Assembly: GCA_018676275.1 (NCBI GenBank)
Contig: JABHFC010000385.1
Location: 1-6,553, forward strand
Origin: Gammaproteobacteria bacterium
GTDB lineage: Bacteria; Pseudomonadota; Gammaproteobacteria; Eutrophobiales; Eutrophobiaceae
Reading direction: 5' to 3'
DNA length: 6,553 nt
How positions within the stretch are numbered: position 1 is the stretch's first letter; every line of letters begins with the position of its first letter. The notes under the pieces are model-generated. The model saw only the letters and a list, made by a program, of their open reading frames with translations. It had not been told where the DNA came from and did no database searches. The translations under genes and the position numbers were made by a program. Positions 1 to 6,553 of the stretch are shown in pieces.

Positions 1-1258
1 GAAGAGCCTTTCCGTCTTTATTTCTCTCGATAACATTGCCCCGCGATTCAATCCATTTTAAATCACCAGTTGATGTGTAAGCCCTGAACTCAACATGATA
101 AGAATCTTGTTTACCCTTTATGCAATCGGATAAACCACTATTAACAGTAACGAAATCTTCAGGATGAATGATCCGTTTCCATATTTCAGTCCCTTTGTTC
201 ATATCTTCCTGGGAATAACCAAAAAGCTTTGCATTCTCTTCGTTTACAACATAGGTCCCATTTAAAATATCCATGTTCCATGTGCCTAGTTTTCCAGCAG
301 AGAAAGCCTGATTGAGTTGCCGGTTAATGTCCTTTACTTCCTCCAGTTCCTGTCTATGGGCTGTAACATCTGTATAGGTTCGAACAAAACCACCCCCTTC
401 TATGGGTATCTGGCGACCTTCAATAATTTGACCACCTGGCAAACAGAATTCATTTGAATATGGCAGGCGACTTTTTGCACGCTCCAGGTTTTCATTGAGT
501 AACTCAGGCTTTTTCTCAATTTCCTTTACATAGTATTCAGTAATCTCTTCGAACCGTGACATTTCCCGCATTTTTTCTTTTGCAATCCCAAATACTTCCA
601 GAAAACTATTGTTATATGAGAGGATTTTGAAATCATCATCGACGATGATAATCCCCTGCTCCAGATTTTCCAGGGTTTCTTCAATAGTTCTTTTTTGAAC
701 AGTAAGCTCTTTTTGTTTTTGCTCAAGCTCTGATGTTCTTTCAGCTATTTTTTGTTCCAGATTAAAACTATAATCTGACAATTGCTCTGACATATCGTCA
801 AAAGAACGAGCAAGTACACCCACCTCATCATCACGCTCCACGGGCAAAGACCTGTCGCTTTTTTTACTATCACTAAAATCCGTTCTTGCCAGCGTTTTGC
901 TCGCATCAATGAAATTATTTAATGGCATCATTACCTGTCCGCGTAAGACCATGTACAACAACAGAGTTTCAAAAAACAGCAGGAATATCCCCAACAGGAT
1001 CATGAAACGGGCTACCTTCAAAGCCGTTGACTCAAGATATGATTTTGGTAACACCGATATGAAATACCACTCTGGTCCTTTGAGCCGGGTGTATGCCAGT
1101 ATTTGATTATTTATCCCATCTGTTATCACACCGCTTCCGCGCGTGGTTTCCTTAATAAGGTTTAAAATATGAACTAGCTCGCCGTCATTTTCAGTCACAA
1201 CATTGTATAAACCCTTGCTACTTGCTAACTCCTGTTTACGTTCAGATGGGCAATCAAT
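1..1258 (-). CDS. C-terminal portion of the second sensor: end of dCache, TM2, HAMP, coiled coil, PAS_7, PAS (open at left edge)
   Basis: Frame open from just after a TAG at 1259-1261 to base 2. Codons are counted from CCA at 1249. Codons 1-72 finish the dCache domain (PSERKQEL, then G.EWYFISVLPKSYL-like ending); TM2 is at 83-102 (bases 944-1003). HAMP spans ~104-158, with the conserved Pro at 109 and the DDEVG motif at 140-144. A coiled coil covers ~160-195 (AERTSELEQKQKEL). A PAS_7-type PAS covers ~195-298 (EQGIIIVDDDFKILSYN, later EGGGFVRTYTDVT), and a second PAS, of PAS_3 type, runs from ~311 past the edge (WNMDI, LFGYS, IHPED, KWIESRGN). No start with a good ribosome site is seen. The first ATG is codon 83, at the beginning of TM2, with a weak AAGG 11 bases before it. 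This portion most likely belongs to the gene at 1225..2106. Confidence 0.85.
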   Translation of the reverse strand, partial: MDCPSERKQELASSKGLYNVVTENDGELVHILNLIKETTRGSGVITDGINNQILAYTRLKGPEWYFISVLPKSYLESTALKVARFMILLGIFLLFFETLLLYMVLRGQVMMPLNNFIDASKTLARTDFSDSKKSDRSLPVERDDEVGVLARSFDDMSEQLSDYSFNLEQKIAERTSELEQKQKELTVQKRTIEETLENLEQGIIIVDDDFKILSYNNSFLEVFGIAKEKMREMSRFEEITEYYVKEIEKKPELLNENLERAKSRLPYSNEFCLPGGQIIEGRQIPIEGGGFVRTYTDVTAHRQELEEVKDINRQLNQAFSAGKLGTWNMDILNGTYVVNEENAKLFGYSQEDMNKGTEIWKRIIHPEDFVTVNSGLSDCIKGKQDSYHVEFRAYTSTGDLKWIESRGNVIERNKDGKAL

Positions 1259-1261
1259 CTA
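1225..1261 (-). other. Frameshift site in the dCache domain
   Basis: The shift must lie here, because the upstream frame meets TAG at 1225-1227 and the downstream frame is closed by TAG at 1259-1261. On the minus strand the sequence reads ATTGCCCATCTGAACG. The upstream frame gives I-A-H-L-N; the downstream frame gives P-S-E-R. Restoring one CCAT unit (GCC CAT CCA TCT GAA) gives I-A-H-P-S-E-R, which matches the conserved 'HP' of dCache domains. A 4-base deletion between tandem CCAT units is therefore the simplest explanation. This is inference; the ancestral sequence is not in the window. Confidence 0.8.
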
Positions 1262-2106
1262 CCGTTATCCTTGATAATAAAATTATATGTCCCCTGAAGA
1301 TGATCGTTATATGTTCGATTGATTAAATCTTTTAGCAGGATATCATTGCCAACAGTCAGCATATGCTGGTCGTTGATATAGATGGGTGTCTCTCCTGATA
1401 CGACCCATTCATTTGCCGTTTGGTCAAAATACAATCCTGTCCATACCTGCTCACGTCCAGGGTTGTTCTCACTGTTTGCTACATAAACCCATTCTTCATC
1501 ATTAATATCCAGATCGGCTGATGCGTTTAGCCCCCATGTAATACCTGGCCAGTGATATATGGCGACATTCTCTGGTGTGGAAATATACAAGTTAGGAAAA
1601 CTTGTGTGCCAGGCCTGGGCAAACCTGTCTATTAGTTGATAAGACAGTATGATTTTTTGTTGTAACTCCGGTGTGATAGTGACATTTTTTCCAATGTAGC
1701 CACTTATATAGTAAGACAGTGAACCATCCAGTCTTCTTTTCCCTTCATAGATAGAAAGAGGCATGCGATTAGTGTCATCTTTTTGTTTTTCAAAAAGTTC
1801 ATTAAAGCGTTCACTCACATTTAACGATTGTGTTTTTTCCCACTCGCTTAAAAAGGAGAATTTAAATGCCTTTTGATTGTCCTCTGCTAACTGGAATGAG
1901 GTGCTTTCATTCATACCACGCTCACTAATATAATTCTCCAGGTTGCTAACACTCTGTTGTTCCAGTTCCGAGAGAACGAAGAAGTAGACTACTGAAGAAG
2001 TAAGCAAAACTACGATTGTGATACTGATTATCATTTTGATTAAAGTCGTAACAATCAAAGATTGCTTGATCGACTTTTTTATCGTGGCAAGCGGAAAGTA
2101 AGTCAT
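1225..2106 (-). CDS. N-terminal fragment of the second sensor: TM helix plus most of a periplasmic dCache domain
   Basis: Frame of 293 codons. Basic N-terminus (KKSIK), one TM helix at ~25-45, then a long periplasmic region with the 'YISERG.NES..F.LAEDN' start often seen in Cache-type receptors. The later part has dCache-like strands: W.GLYFD (with W217 region), VVSGETPIY and VGNDILLKDL. The ATG at 2106 is the only standard start in this frame, because a TAG lies just upstream at 2137-2139 and no ATG, GTG or TTG falls between. No Shine-Dalgarno sequence is visible in the 16-base gap, so translation may be coupled to the upstream gene. Only residues 1-287 belong to the ancestral protein; the final LNVNRS and the TAG at 1225-1227 are read out of frame after the break. 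Alone, this fragment would be a membrane-anchored sensor with no signalling output. Confidence 0.85.
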   Translation of the reverse strand: MTYFPLATIKKSIKQSLIVTTLIKMIISITIVVLLTSSVVYFFVLSELEQQSVSNLENYISERGMNESTSFQLAEDNQKAFKFSFLSEWEKTQSLNVSERFNELFEKQKDDTNRMPLSIYEGKRRLDGSLSYYISGYIGKNVTITPELQQKIILSYQLIDRFAQAWHTSFPNLYISTPENVAIYHWPGITWGLNASADLDINDEEWVYVANSENNPGREQVWTGLYFDQTANEWVVSGETPIYINDQHMLTVGNDILLKDLINRTYNDHLQGTYNFIIKDNGRLIAHLNVNRS

Positions 2107-2122
2107 GATGATTTTGAAGCGC
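2107..2122 (-). other. Intergenic junction between the two sensor genes
   Basis: Only 16 bases separate the TAA of the hybrid kinase from the ATG of the second sensor. No purine-rich ribosome site, promoter or terminator is visible. The spacing suggests one transcript and possibly re-initiation of ribosomes leaving the first gene. Confidence 0.6.
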
Positions 2123-5100
2123 TTACGAAAATTGTTCTATGTACTGTTCAACGTCAGTCATCTGTGGTTCAAGATGAATGATTTCGTTATTAATAATGTC
2201 CCAATCACCTTTTTTTCCAGCTGACTCAAGGGCAACACAGGTGTCCGCTAGTTGATTTGCCCCAACACTTCTCGCTGCCGACTTTAGTTTATGTGCGGCC
2301 ATTTGAACTTCTTCTGCAGAGTGCTTTTCAAAACCTGTTTGAATTTCAAGTATTATGTTACGAGAAGGTCCGACAAAAGACTCTAACAATTCAGTAATAG
2401 ACTCCTTATCATCCTCGAATATTTCCTCTAATGCAGAAGGATCAATTGCACCATTACTGTTAGTCACTTTAATGTCTGTAGCATTACTATTTACCGCAGG
2501 GGATTCATTAACTGCGCTTGTCAACTCGTCCTTACTTTTGTCGATGTTTTCGCCCGGACGAACCCGATATAGCCATTTCTTAAGCGTTTCTCTTAGTCGT
2601 GACATTTCCAGCGGCTTGGAAAGATAATCATCCATTCCTGCCTCGAGACAACGTTCAACTTCCCCCTGTAATGCGTTTGCGGTGATTGCGATAATCGGGA
2701 TACGGTTACCGCTACCTTTTTCGGCTTCTCTTACCATGCCCGCTAATTCGTAACCATCGACATTTGGCATATGACAATCAGTCAAAAGCATAGTGTAATC
2801 TTTGCTCAGCCATGCATCATATGCTTCCTGACCATCAGGCATAATTTCACTTTTGTAACCAATCAGACCGAGTTGCTTTTTAATAACAAGCTGATTGGTG
2901 GGGTTATCTTCTGCAACCAGTAAAAGCACATCATCCGGGATCACATCAACTACCATTGTCCGTGTGTCAATCTCATCTGTTGTCAGTTCCGGGCTGGCAC
3001 GTCCTGCTGCTATTGCAACCGATCTTATAAATGTCGACCGTCGCATCGGGTTTGAGTCTACAGTAACGTAGTCAAGTGATGAGTCTGACGCCTTAATACG
3101 CTCAGGGGTTAACATAACAAACCGGGGAGTTGGAGCATTATCGTCAAGTTGCACTGTGCCTTTGTCACGAATTTCGTCACAAATCTCAACTACCTTGTTG
3201 AACTCTACACTCTCCCCCTTAACCACGACATTGAATGGTTTATTATCAGCTTTGGCAGATTCAGCCATAGATAGTGCTTGTTCCGGTTCACTATAAATTA
3301 ACTCTGCATTCCAGTAGTTCAAATAACTTTCAAGGATTTTAAGCTCTTCGTCATCACTCTTTGCTATAAGTAATACCCTTAAACCTTCTAGAGAATGTTT
3401 CTCAGTTATCTCTTTTTGATAATCAGCTTCTTCGAAAGGCATCTCCACCCAGAAGGTTGAGCCGGCCCCCTGTTCACTATCAACACCAATCTCAGCTTTC
3501 ATCAATTCAACCAGACGTTTACAGATAGACAGACCGAGGCCAGTACCCCCGAATCGTCTTGTAGTAGATGTTTCCGCCTGTGAGAAGGGTTGAAATAGTC
3601 GTGAAATCCCTTCTTTTGATAAACCAATGCCATTATCAACTATTTCAAATCGCAACTTAGGCTCGGTTCCATCAACAGATTTTAAAAGAGCACGGATCAT
3701 AATTTGACCACGACGCTCATCTGTATTTTCGGTAAATTTTATTGCGTTACCAGCAAGGTTAAAAAGAATCTGTCTTAAGCGTACCTGGTCACCATTTATC
3801 CAGTTTGGTATTTTCGGGTCTATATAAAGTAAAAAACGTAATTTCTTTTTGTCTGCATTTGCTCTTAAGGTATCCGCCACCCCTTCAAGTGCATCACGGA
3901 TTGAAATAGGAATATATTCAATTTCCAGTTTTCCGGATTCTATCTTGGAAAAATCGAGAATGTCATTGATGATTGTTAACAGCGAAAAGGCAGATTCTTT
4001 TACTGTCGTTACCATTTGTTTTTGATCTTCGTCCAGTCTAGATTGACTGAGTAGATCGATCATGCCTACTACACCATTCATTGGTGTACGGATTTCATGA
4101 CTCATGGCAGCAAGGAAATTAGCCTTGGCTTCAGTTGCAGCCTCGGCTTGTTCTTTTGCATCACCGAGTTCCTTTTGCATGCTTTTCTGGGCTGTAATAT
4201 CTAGCCAGAATCCGTTATGAATGAGCGTACCATCTTCCTGTATATTCGTTACCGAGCCACCTCTTACCCATTTCTGCTCGCCGTCCGGGTGCCTAACTCG
4301 ATATTCGAAGTCCGAGATTTTTTGTTTGGCACCACGTGAGGAAAGATAGCGTTTAATTTCCCCCATATCATCCTCGTCAATACATTTAAAAGCGGCCCAA
4401 TAATCATTCAAGATTTCGTCATTTTCCGCTCCTACAACCTCATACGACCCCTTGCTGACGAATGAAAAGTGTTTGTTACCCTCTGGGTCTTCCACCACCT
4501 GGTAGACACAGGCAGGAATATTGTCGGTGATGTCCTGAAGACGTTGTTTTGCCTGTTCGATTAATGCCTGGGTTTCTTTTCGTGAGGTAATGTCAGAGTA
4601 GGTACTGACGAAACCACCTCCCGGAATTGGTCCACCACGTATTTCAAGATAAGTGCCGTTTGGTCGTTGTCGTTCAAACTCATGTGCTTCAAAGCGTTTT
4701 GCCGTTTCTATTTTTTCCCTGACTATGTCATCTGGTTCGCCGGGCCCAAATTCACCACGGTCAGCGTCGTAACGCATGAATTGCGCATAAGGGGTACCTT
4801 CCTGGGCAAACTGTTCAGGGTATTCACGGATCTCCAGGTATTTCTGATTCCAGGAAACAAGTTTCAGGTCTTTATCAAAGGCCACCACCCCTTGCACAAG
4901 ACTATCGAGCACCGCCTGGATCAAATTGGTTTTTTCTATAATGGATGACTGACTTTCTTTAAGATCGACCTCCATAAGTTTTCGTTCAGTGGCATCAATC
5001 CAGAAGCCGTTCCAGACAATATCCTGATTCGGGAGTTTTCTTGGCACCATGGCTCCCTGGATCCATTTTTCGGTACCATCAGCAAGCATGACCCTGAACT

Positions 5101-6553
5101 CATCGTTCCAGGGGCACATGCTTTTGCGACTTTCATCCAGATTTTCTACCAGGTGTCCAATATGCTCTTTATCAACATACTTAAAGGCAATATTAAAATC
5201 TTCCAGCGCCTCGGCTGGAGCAACGCCGAGGATTTCCTGCATACCCAGGCTTACAAAGGTAAAGCTGGACTCGCCATCTTGTTTTTCCAGGGTTTGAAAA
5301 ACAACACCGGGGATACTGTCGGTCATTTCCTGTAGCTTGTTCTGGACCTGGCTTATCTCTTCCTGGGCTTTCTTTTGTTCACTGATGTCGCGTATTGAGA
5401 AACTAAGCAATACCCCTTCGTCCGTTTCAATTGGACTTACACTGACCTCAACGGGAAACTCTCTACCGTCTTTATGCAGACCAATCGATTCAAAAGTTTC
5501 CCTTACCTCGTTCAGCGTCGTATCTAAATCCAGATCGCTGTCTATGTTTAATGCTCTTTTCGGATGATCTTTCGGGCTCAATATGGCTGATGACTTCCCA
5601 ATCAGTTCTTCCGAACGATAACCAAATAATTTTGAAACCTCAGTATTGACCCTGACTATAACGTCGTCGAGCGTGGTAAAAATTATCGGGTCCGGTGTTG
5701 AATCCAACAGTTTTCGAAACTGTTTTTCACTCGTTCTCAGTGCAGTAGTTTGCTCATCAACCCGACGTTGTATACGGGTGTTCTGAGAAAAAATAAAGCC
5801 AGTAAATATAGTTGCAAATAATGTCGCCAGAACACCACTAAGCATTATCAGTTTTGAAAGGCTATCCGCTGATCCTCCCAGGTATTCCGGAGAAACATCC
5901 CAGTAGAAGGTAAAGTCAGTTTCGCCGGATGCGGTTTTCAGTGCAAAAGTGGTGATATCGTCAGATTCGCTTCCTTCAATATGTTTCCTGGCCTCGGTTG
6001 TCCAGCCACTGGCGTGCGCACTTGCTATGGAAAAGCTCATACCTTCCGGTATCAGCGGAGATAAATGCTCATCAAACTCGTTTACATCAGTAACACCGGC
6101 AATTACGCCAACGCCACGCGGGGTATCTACAGATATCGCCGAAAATGCGTAATAACGACCGGGAATCAATTCAACTGTAGGACCACCAATCAGGCTGTTA
6201 CGTCTGTCAAATGCCGTATCAATCGTATCTTTAGCTTCCTTAACCTGGCTTAGGTTTTGTCCGACCTTGTATCCAATGCTATTCTCGGACACCATCCGGA
6301 TAATCCAGTCCTGCCCACCTTTCGCTTCAAGGTAAATAAGTGCAGCGGGAAAAAAATCTTCCTGTTGTTGTTTAAGATAGGCGCTGGCTTTTTCAAACTC
6401 ATCTGGCGTTACCTCTCCCGAAGTACCAAATAAAACCACCATGGCTCGAGAAGGACCATAAACCCGCTCGAACCAGTGTGTGAAATCACCAGTAAGTTGT
6501 TGCGCGTCGTGGTGGGCCTGGGAGAGCCAGTTTTGCTGTGTTTCAGATAAGAC
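2123..6553 (-). CDS. Hybrid sensor histidine kinase: CHASE-TM-PAS x4-HisKA-HATPase-REC-REC-Hpt (5' end outside window)
   Basis: Membrane-bound hybrid kinase that should sense a periplasmic signal, autophosphorylate and pass phosphate internally His-Asp-His before handing it to a separate response regulator. Residues are numbered from the internal ATG at 6442; 37 more codons are open upstream to the edge, so the true start is outside. CHASE-like sensor up to ~190 (F.TSGEVTPDEF near its start); TM 197-219; PAS1 ~237-355; PAS2 ~368-488; PAS3, PAS_7-like, ~505-622; PAS4 ~633-753; HisKA ~773-840 with H782 in MSHEIRTPMNG; HATPase ~885-1003 with N-box N899, DNGIG at 936-940 and GGTGLGLS at 965-972; degenerate receiver ~1020-1145; receiver ~1172-1290 with E1178/D1179, phosphoacceptor D1222, T1254 and K1276; Ser/Asn-rich linker; Hpt ~1333-1439 with H1384 in AAHKLKSAA. 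The layout resembles BarA but with far more PAS domains, so no gene symbol is given. It ends in TAA 16 bases before the next sensor gene. The signal is unknown. Confidence 0.95.
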   Translation of the reverse strand, partial: VLSETQQNWLSQAHHDAQQLTGDFTHWFERVYGPSRAMVVLFGTSGEVTPDEFEKASAYLKQQQEDFFPAALIYLEAKGGQDWIIRMVSENSIGYKVGQNLSQVKEAKDTIDTAFDRRNSLIGGPTVELIPGRYYAFSAISVDTPRGVGVIAGVTDVNEFDEHLSPLIPEGMSFSIASAHASGWTTEARKHIEGSESDDITTFALKTASGETDFTFYWDVSPEYLGGSADSLSKLIMLSGVLATLFATIFTGFIFSQNTRIQRRVDEQTTALRTSEKQFRKLLDSTPDPIIFTTLDDVIVRVNTEVSKLFGYRSEELIGKSSAILSPKDHPKRALNIDSDLDLDTTLNEVRETFESIGLHKDGREFPVEVSVSPIETDEGVLLSFSIRDISEQKKAQEEISQVQNKLQEMTDSIPGVVFQTLEKQDGESSFTFVSLGMQEILGVAPAEALEDFNIAFKYVDKEHIGHLVENLDESRKSMCPWNDEFRVMLADGTEKWIQGAMVPRKLPNQDIVWNGFWIDATERKLMEVDLKESQSSIIEKTNLIQAVLDSLVQGVVAFDKDLKLVSWNQKYLEIREYPEQFAQEGTPYAQFMRYDADRGEFGPGEPDDIVREKIETAKRFEAHEFERQRPNGTYLEIRGGPIPGGGFVSTYSDITSRKETQALIEQAKQRLQDITDNIPACVYQVVEDPEGNKHFSFVSKGSYEVVGAENDEILNDYWAAFKCIDEDDMGEIKRYLSSRGAKQKISDFEYRVRHPDGEQKWVRGGSVTNIQEDGTLIHNGFWLDITAQKSMQKELGDAKEQAEAATEAKANFLAAMSHEIRTPMNGVVGMIDLLSQSRLDEDQKQMVTTVKESAFSLLTIINDILDFSKIESGKLEIEYIPISIRDALEGVADTLRANADKKKLRFLLYIDPKIPNWINGDQVRLRQILFNLAGNAIKFTENTDERRGQIMIRALLKSVDGTEPKLRFEIVDNGIGLSKEGISRLFQPFSQAETSTTRRFGGTGLGLSICKRLVELMKAEIGVDSEQGAGSTFWVEMPFEEADYQKEITEKHSLEGLRVLLIAKSDDEELKILESYLNYWNAELIYSEPEQALSMAESAKADNKPFNVVVKGESVEFNKVVEICDEIRDKGTVQLDDNAPTPRFVMLTPERIKASDSSLDYVTVDSNPMRRSTFIRSVAIAAGRASPELTTDEIDTRTMVVDVIPDDVLLLVAEDNPTNQLVIKKQLGLIGYKSEIMPDGQEAYDAWLSKDYTMLLTDCHMPNVDGYELAGMVREAEKGSGNRIPIIAITANALQGEVERCLEAGMDDYLSKPLEMSRLRETLKKWLYRVRPGENIDKSKDELTSAVNESPAVNSNATDIKVTNSNGAIDPSALEEIFEDDKESITELLESFVGPSRNIILEIQTGFEKHSAEEVQMAAHKLKSAARSVGANQLADTCVALESAGKKGDWDIINNEIIHLEPQMTDVEQYIEQFS
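4184..4546 (-). repeat. PAS4 copy of the duplicated PAS domain, next to HisKA
   Basis: Encodes residues ~633-753. It is the partner of PAS2 and is separated from it by the unrelated PAS_7-type PAS3. It directly precedes the helix (AKEQAEAATEAKANFLAAM) that leads into the phosphoacceptor His, so it is the copy best placed to control the kinase core. Confidence 0.7.
4976..5341 (-). repeat. PAS2 copy of a PAS domain duplicated inside the hybrid kinase
   Basis: Encodes residues ~368-489. It shares with PAS4 the opening LQ.(I/M)TD.IP..V(F/Y)Q, the F.FVS.G segment, AFK..D, and the closing KW..G...NGFW.D.T. The likeness is clear in protein and only patchy in DNA (for example CCAGAAGCCGTT here against CCAGAATCCGTT in the other copy, plus strand). 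It is an old duplication, not a recent repeat. Confidence 0.7.

Larger units (their letters stand above)
1..2106 (-). pseudogene. Second membrane sensor (dCache-HAMP-PAS-PAS), frameshifted and cut by the left edge
   Basis: This entry treats the whole locus as one gene; its two reading frames are listed separately. The first 287 codons (to H287, bases 1248-1246) are in one frame. Protein homologous to the rest of the same architecture then continues for 416 stop-free codons in the -1 frame, from base 1249 to the window edge. Joined, they make a normal type of receptor: TM, periplasmic dCache, TM, HAMP, coiled coil, PAS_7, PAS. The 3' end is missing; histidine kinase or hybrid kinase domains are the expected continuation, but a GGDEF output cannot be excluded. 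It follows the hybrid kinase gene on the same strand, so co-transcription is likely. Whether this is a real pseudogene, a recent mutation in one strain or an assembly error cannot be told from the sequence. Confidence 0.75.

Noticed and set aside
526..726. Minus-strand 66-codon frame rich in Lys and Ser
   Set aside because: It overlaps the coiled coil and PAS_7 coding of the second sensor in another frame; its Lys content only reflects A-rich codons of the real frame.
1243..1258. Programmed -1 frameshifting that would rescue the second sensor
   Set aside because: No slippery heptamer of the X-XXY-YYZ kind and no obvious downstream stem are visible, and a plain -1 slip would not restore the conserved His-Pro as neatly as a 4-base deletion model does.
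2117..2124. 8-base palindrome AAGCGCTT at the gene junction
   Set aside because: Too short to call an operator; it overlaps the stop codon of the kinase and no second copy or promoter is seen.
4936..5136. Minus-strand 66-codon frame inside the hybrid kinase
   Set aside because: Alternate frame of the PAS2 region with no recognisable protein features.
5209..5231. Perfect 7-base inverted repeat (CCTCGGC ... GCCGAGG) with a 9-base loop
   Set aside because: It lies in the middle of PAS2 coding sequence, has no T-run and is short enough to occur by chance, so it is not called a terminator.
2355..6253. Several plus-strand reading frames of 60-93 codons opposite the hybrid kinase
   Set aside because: They lie fully antisense to a well-supported gene, show no recognisable domain and have odd composition. 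They are shadows of the kinase frame.

Overview
The window carries two sensor-kinase genes in tandem, both on the minus strand and both running off a window edge. It looks like chromosomal DNA of a free-living Gram-negative bacterium. Multi-PAS hybrid kinases of BarA/EvgS-like layout, moderate base composition (roughly mid-40s % G+C by eye) and tight gene packing fit a gammaproteobacterium, but nothing here fixes the taxon.

Right and centre (2123..6553): one very large hybrid histidine kinase whose N-terminus lies beyond the right edge. In order it has a periplasmic CHASE-type sensor domain, a transmembrane helix, four PAS domains, a HisKA dimerisation/phosphoacceptor domain, a HATPase domain, a degenerate receiver, an intact receiver and a C-terminal Hpt domain. 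One polypeptide therefore holds the His-Asp-His part of a phosphorelay. The last acceptor, a response regulator, is not in the window.

Left (1..2106): a second membrane sensor starts 16 bases after the first gene stops. It has a TM helix, a long dCache-like periplasmic domain, a second TM helix, HAMP, a coiled coil, a PAS_7-type PAS and a further PAS, then leaves the window at the left edge before any kinase domain. Its frame is broken. The N-terminal frame stops at 1225, while the rest of the protein continues without a stop in the -1 frame from about 1249 to the edge. The break falls in the conserved 'G.LIAHP' strand of the dCache domain and is best explained by loss of one unit of a CCAT-CCAT repeat.

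The two proteins share a related PAS_7-type module, and the first protein has an internal PAS duplication (PAS2 and PAS4), so the locus appears to have grown by domain shuffling. There is no stretch over 300 bases without coding. I see no RNA genes, mobile elements, CRISPR arrays, terminators or convincing promoters. I found no evidence of a wholly new system. The frameshifted neighbour and the paired-sensor arrangement are the points most worth checking.
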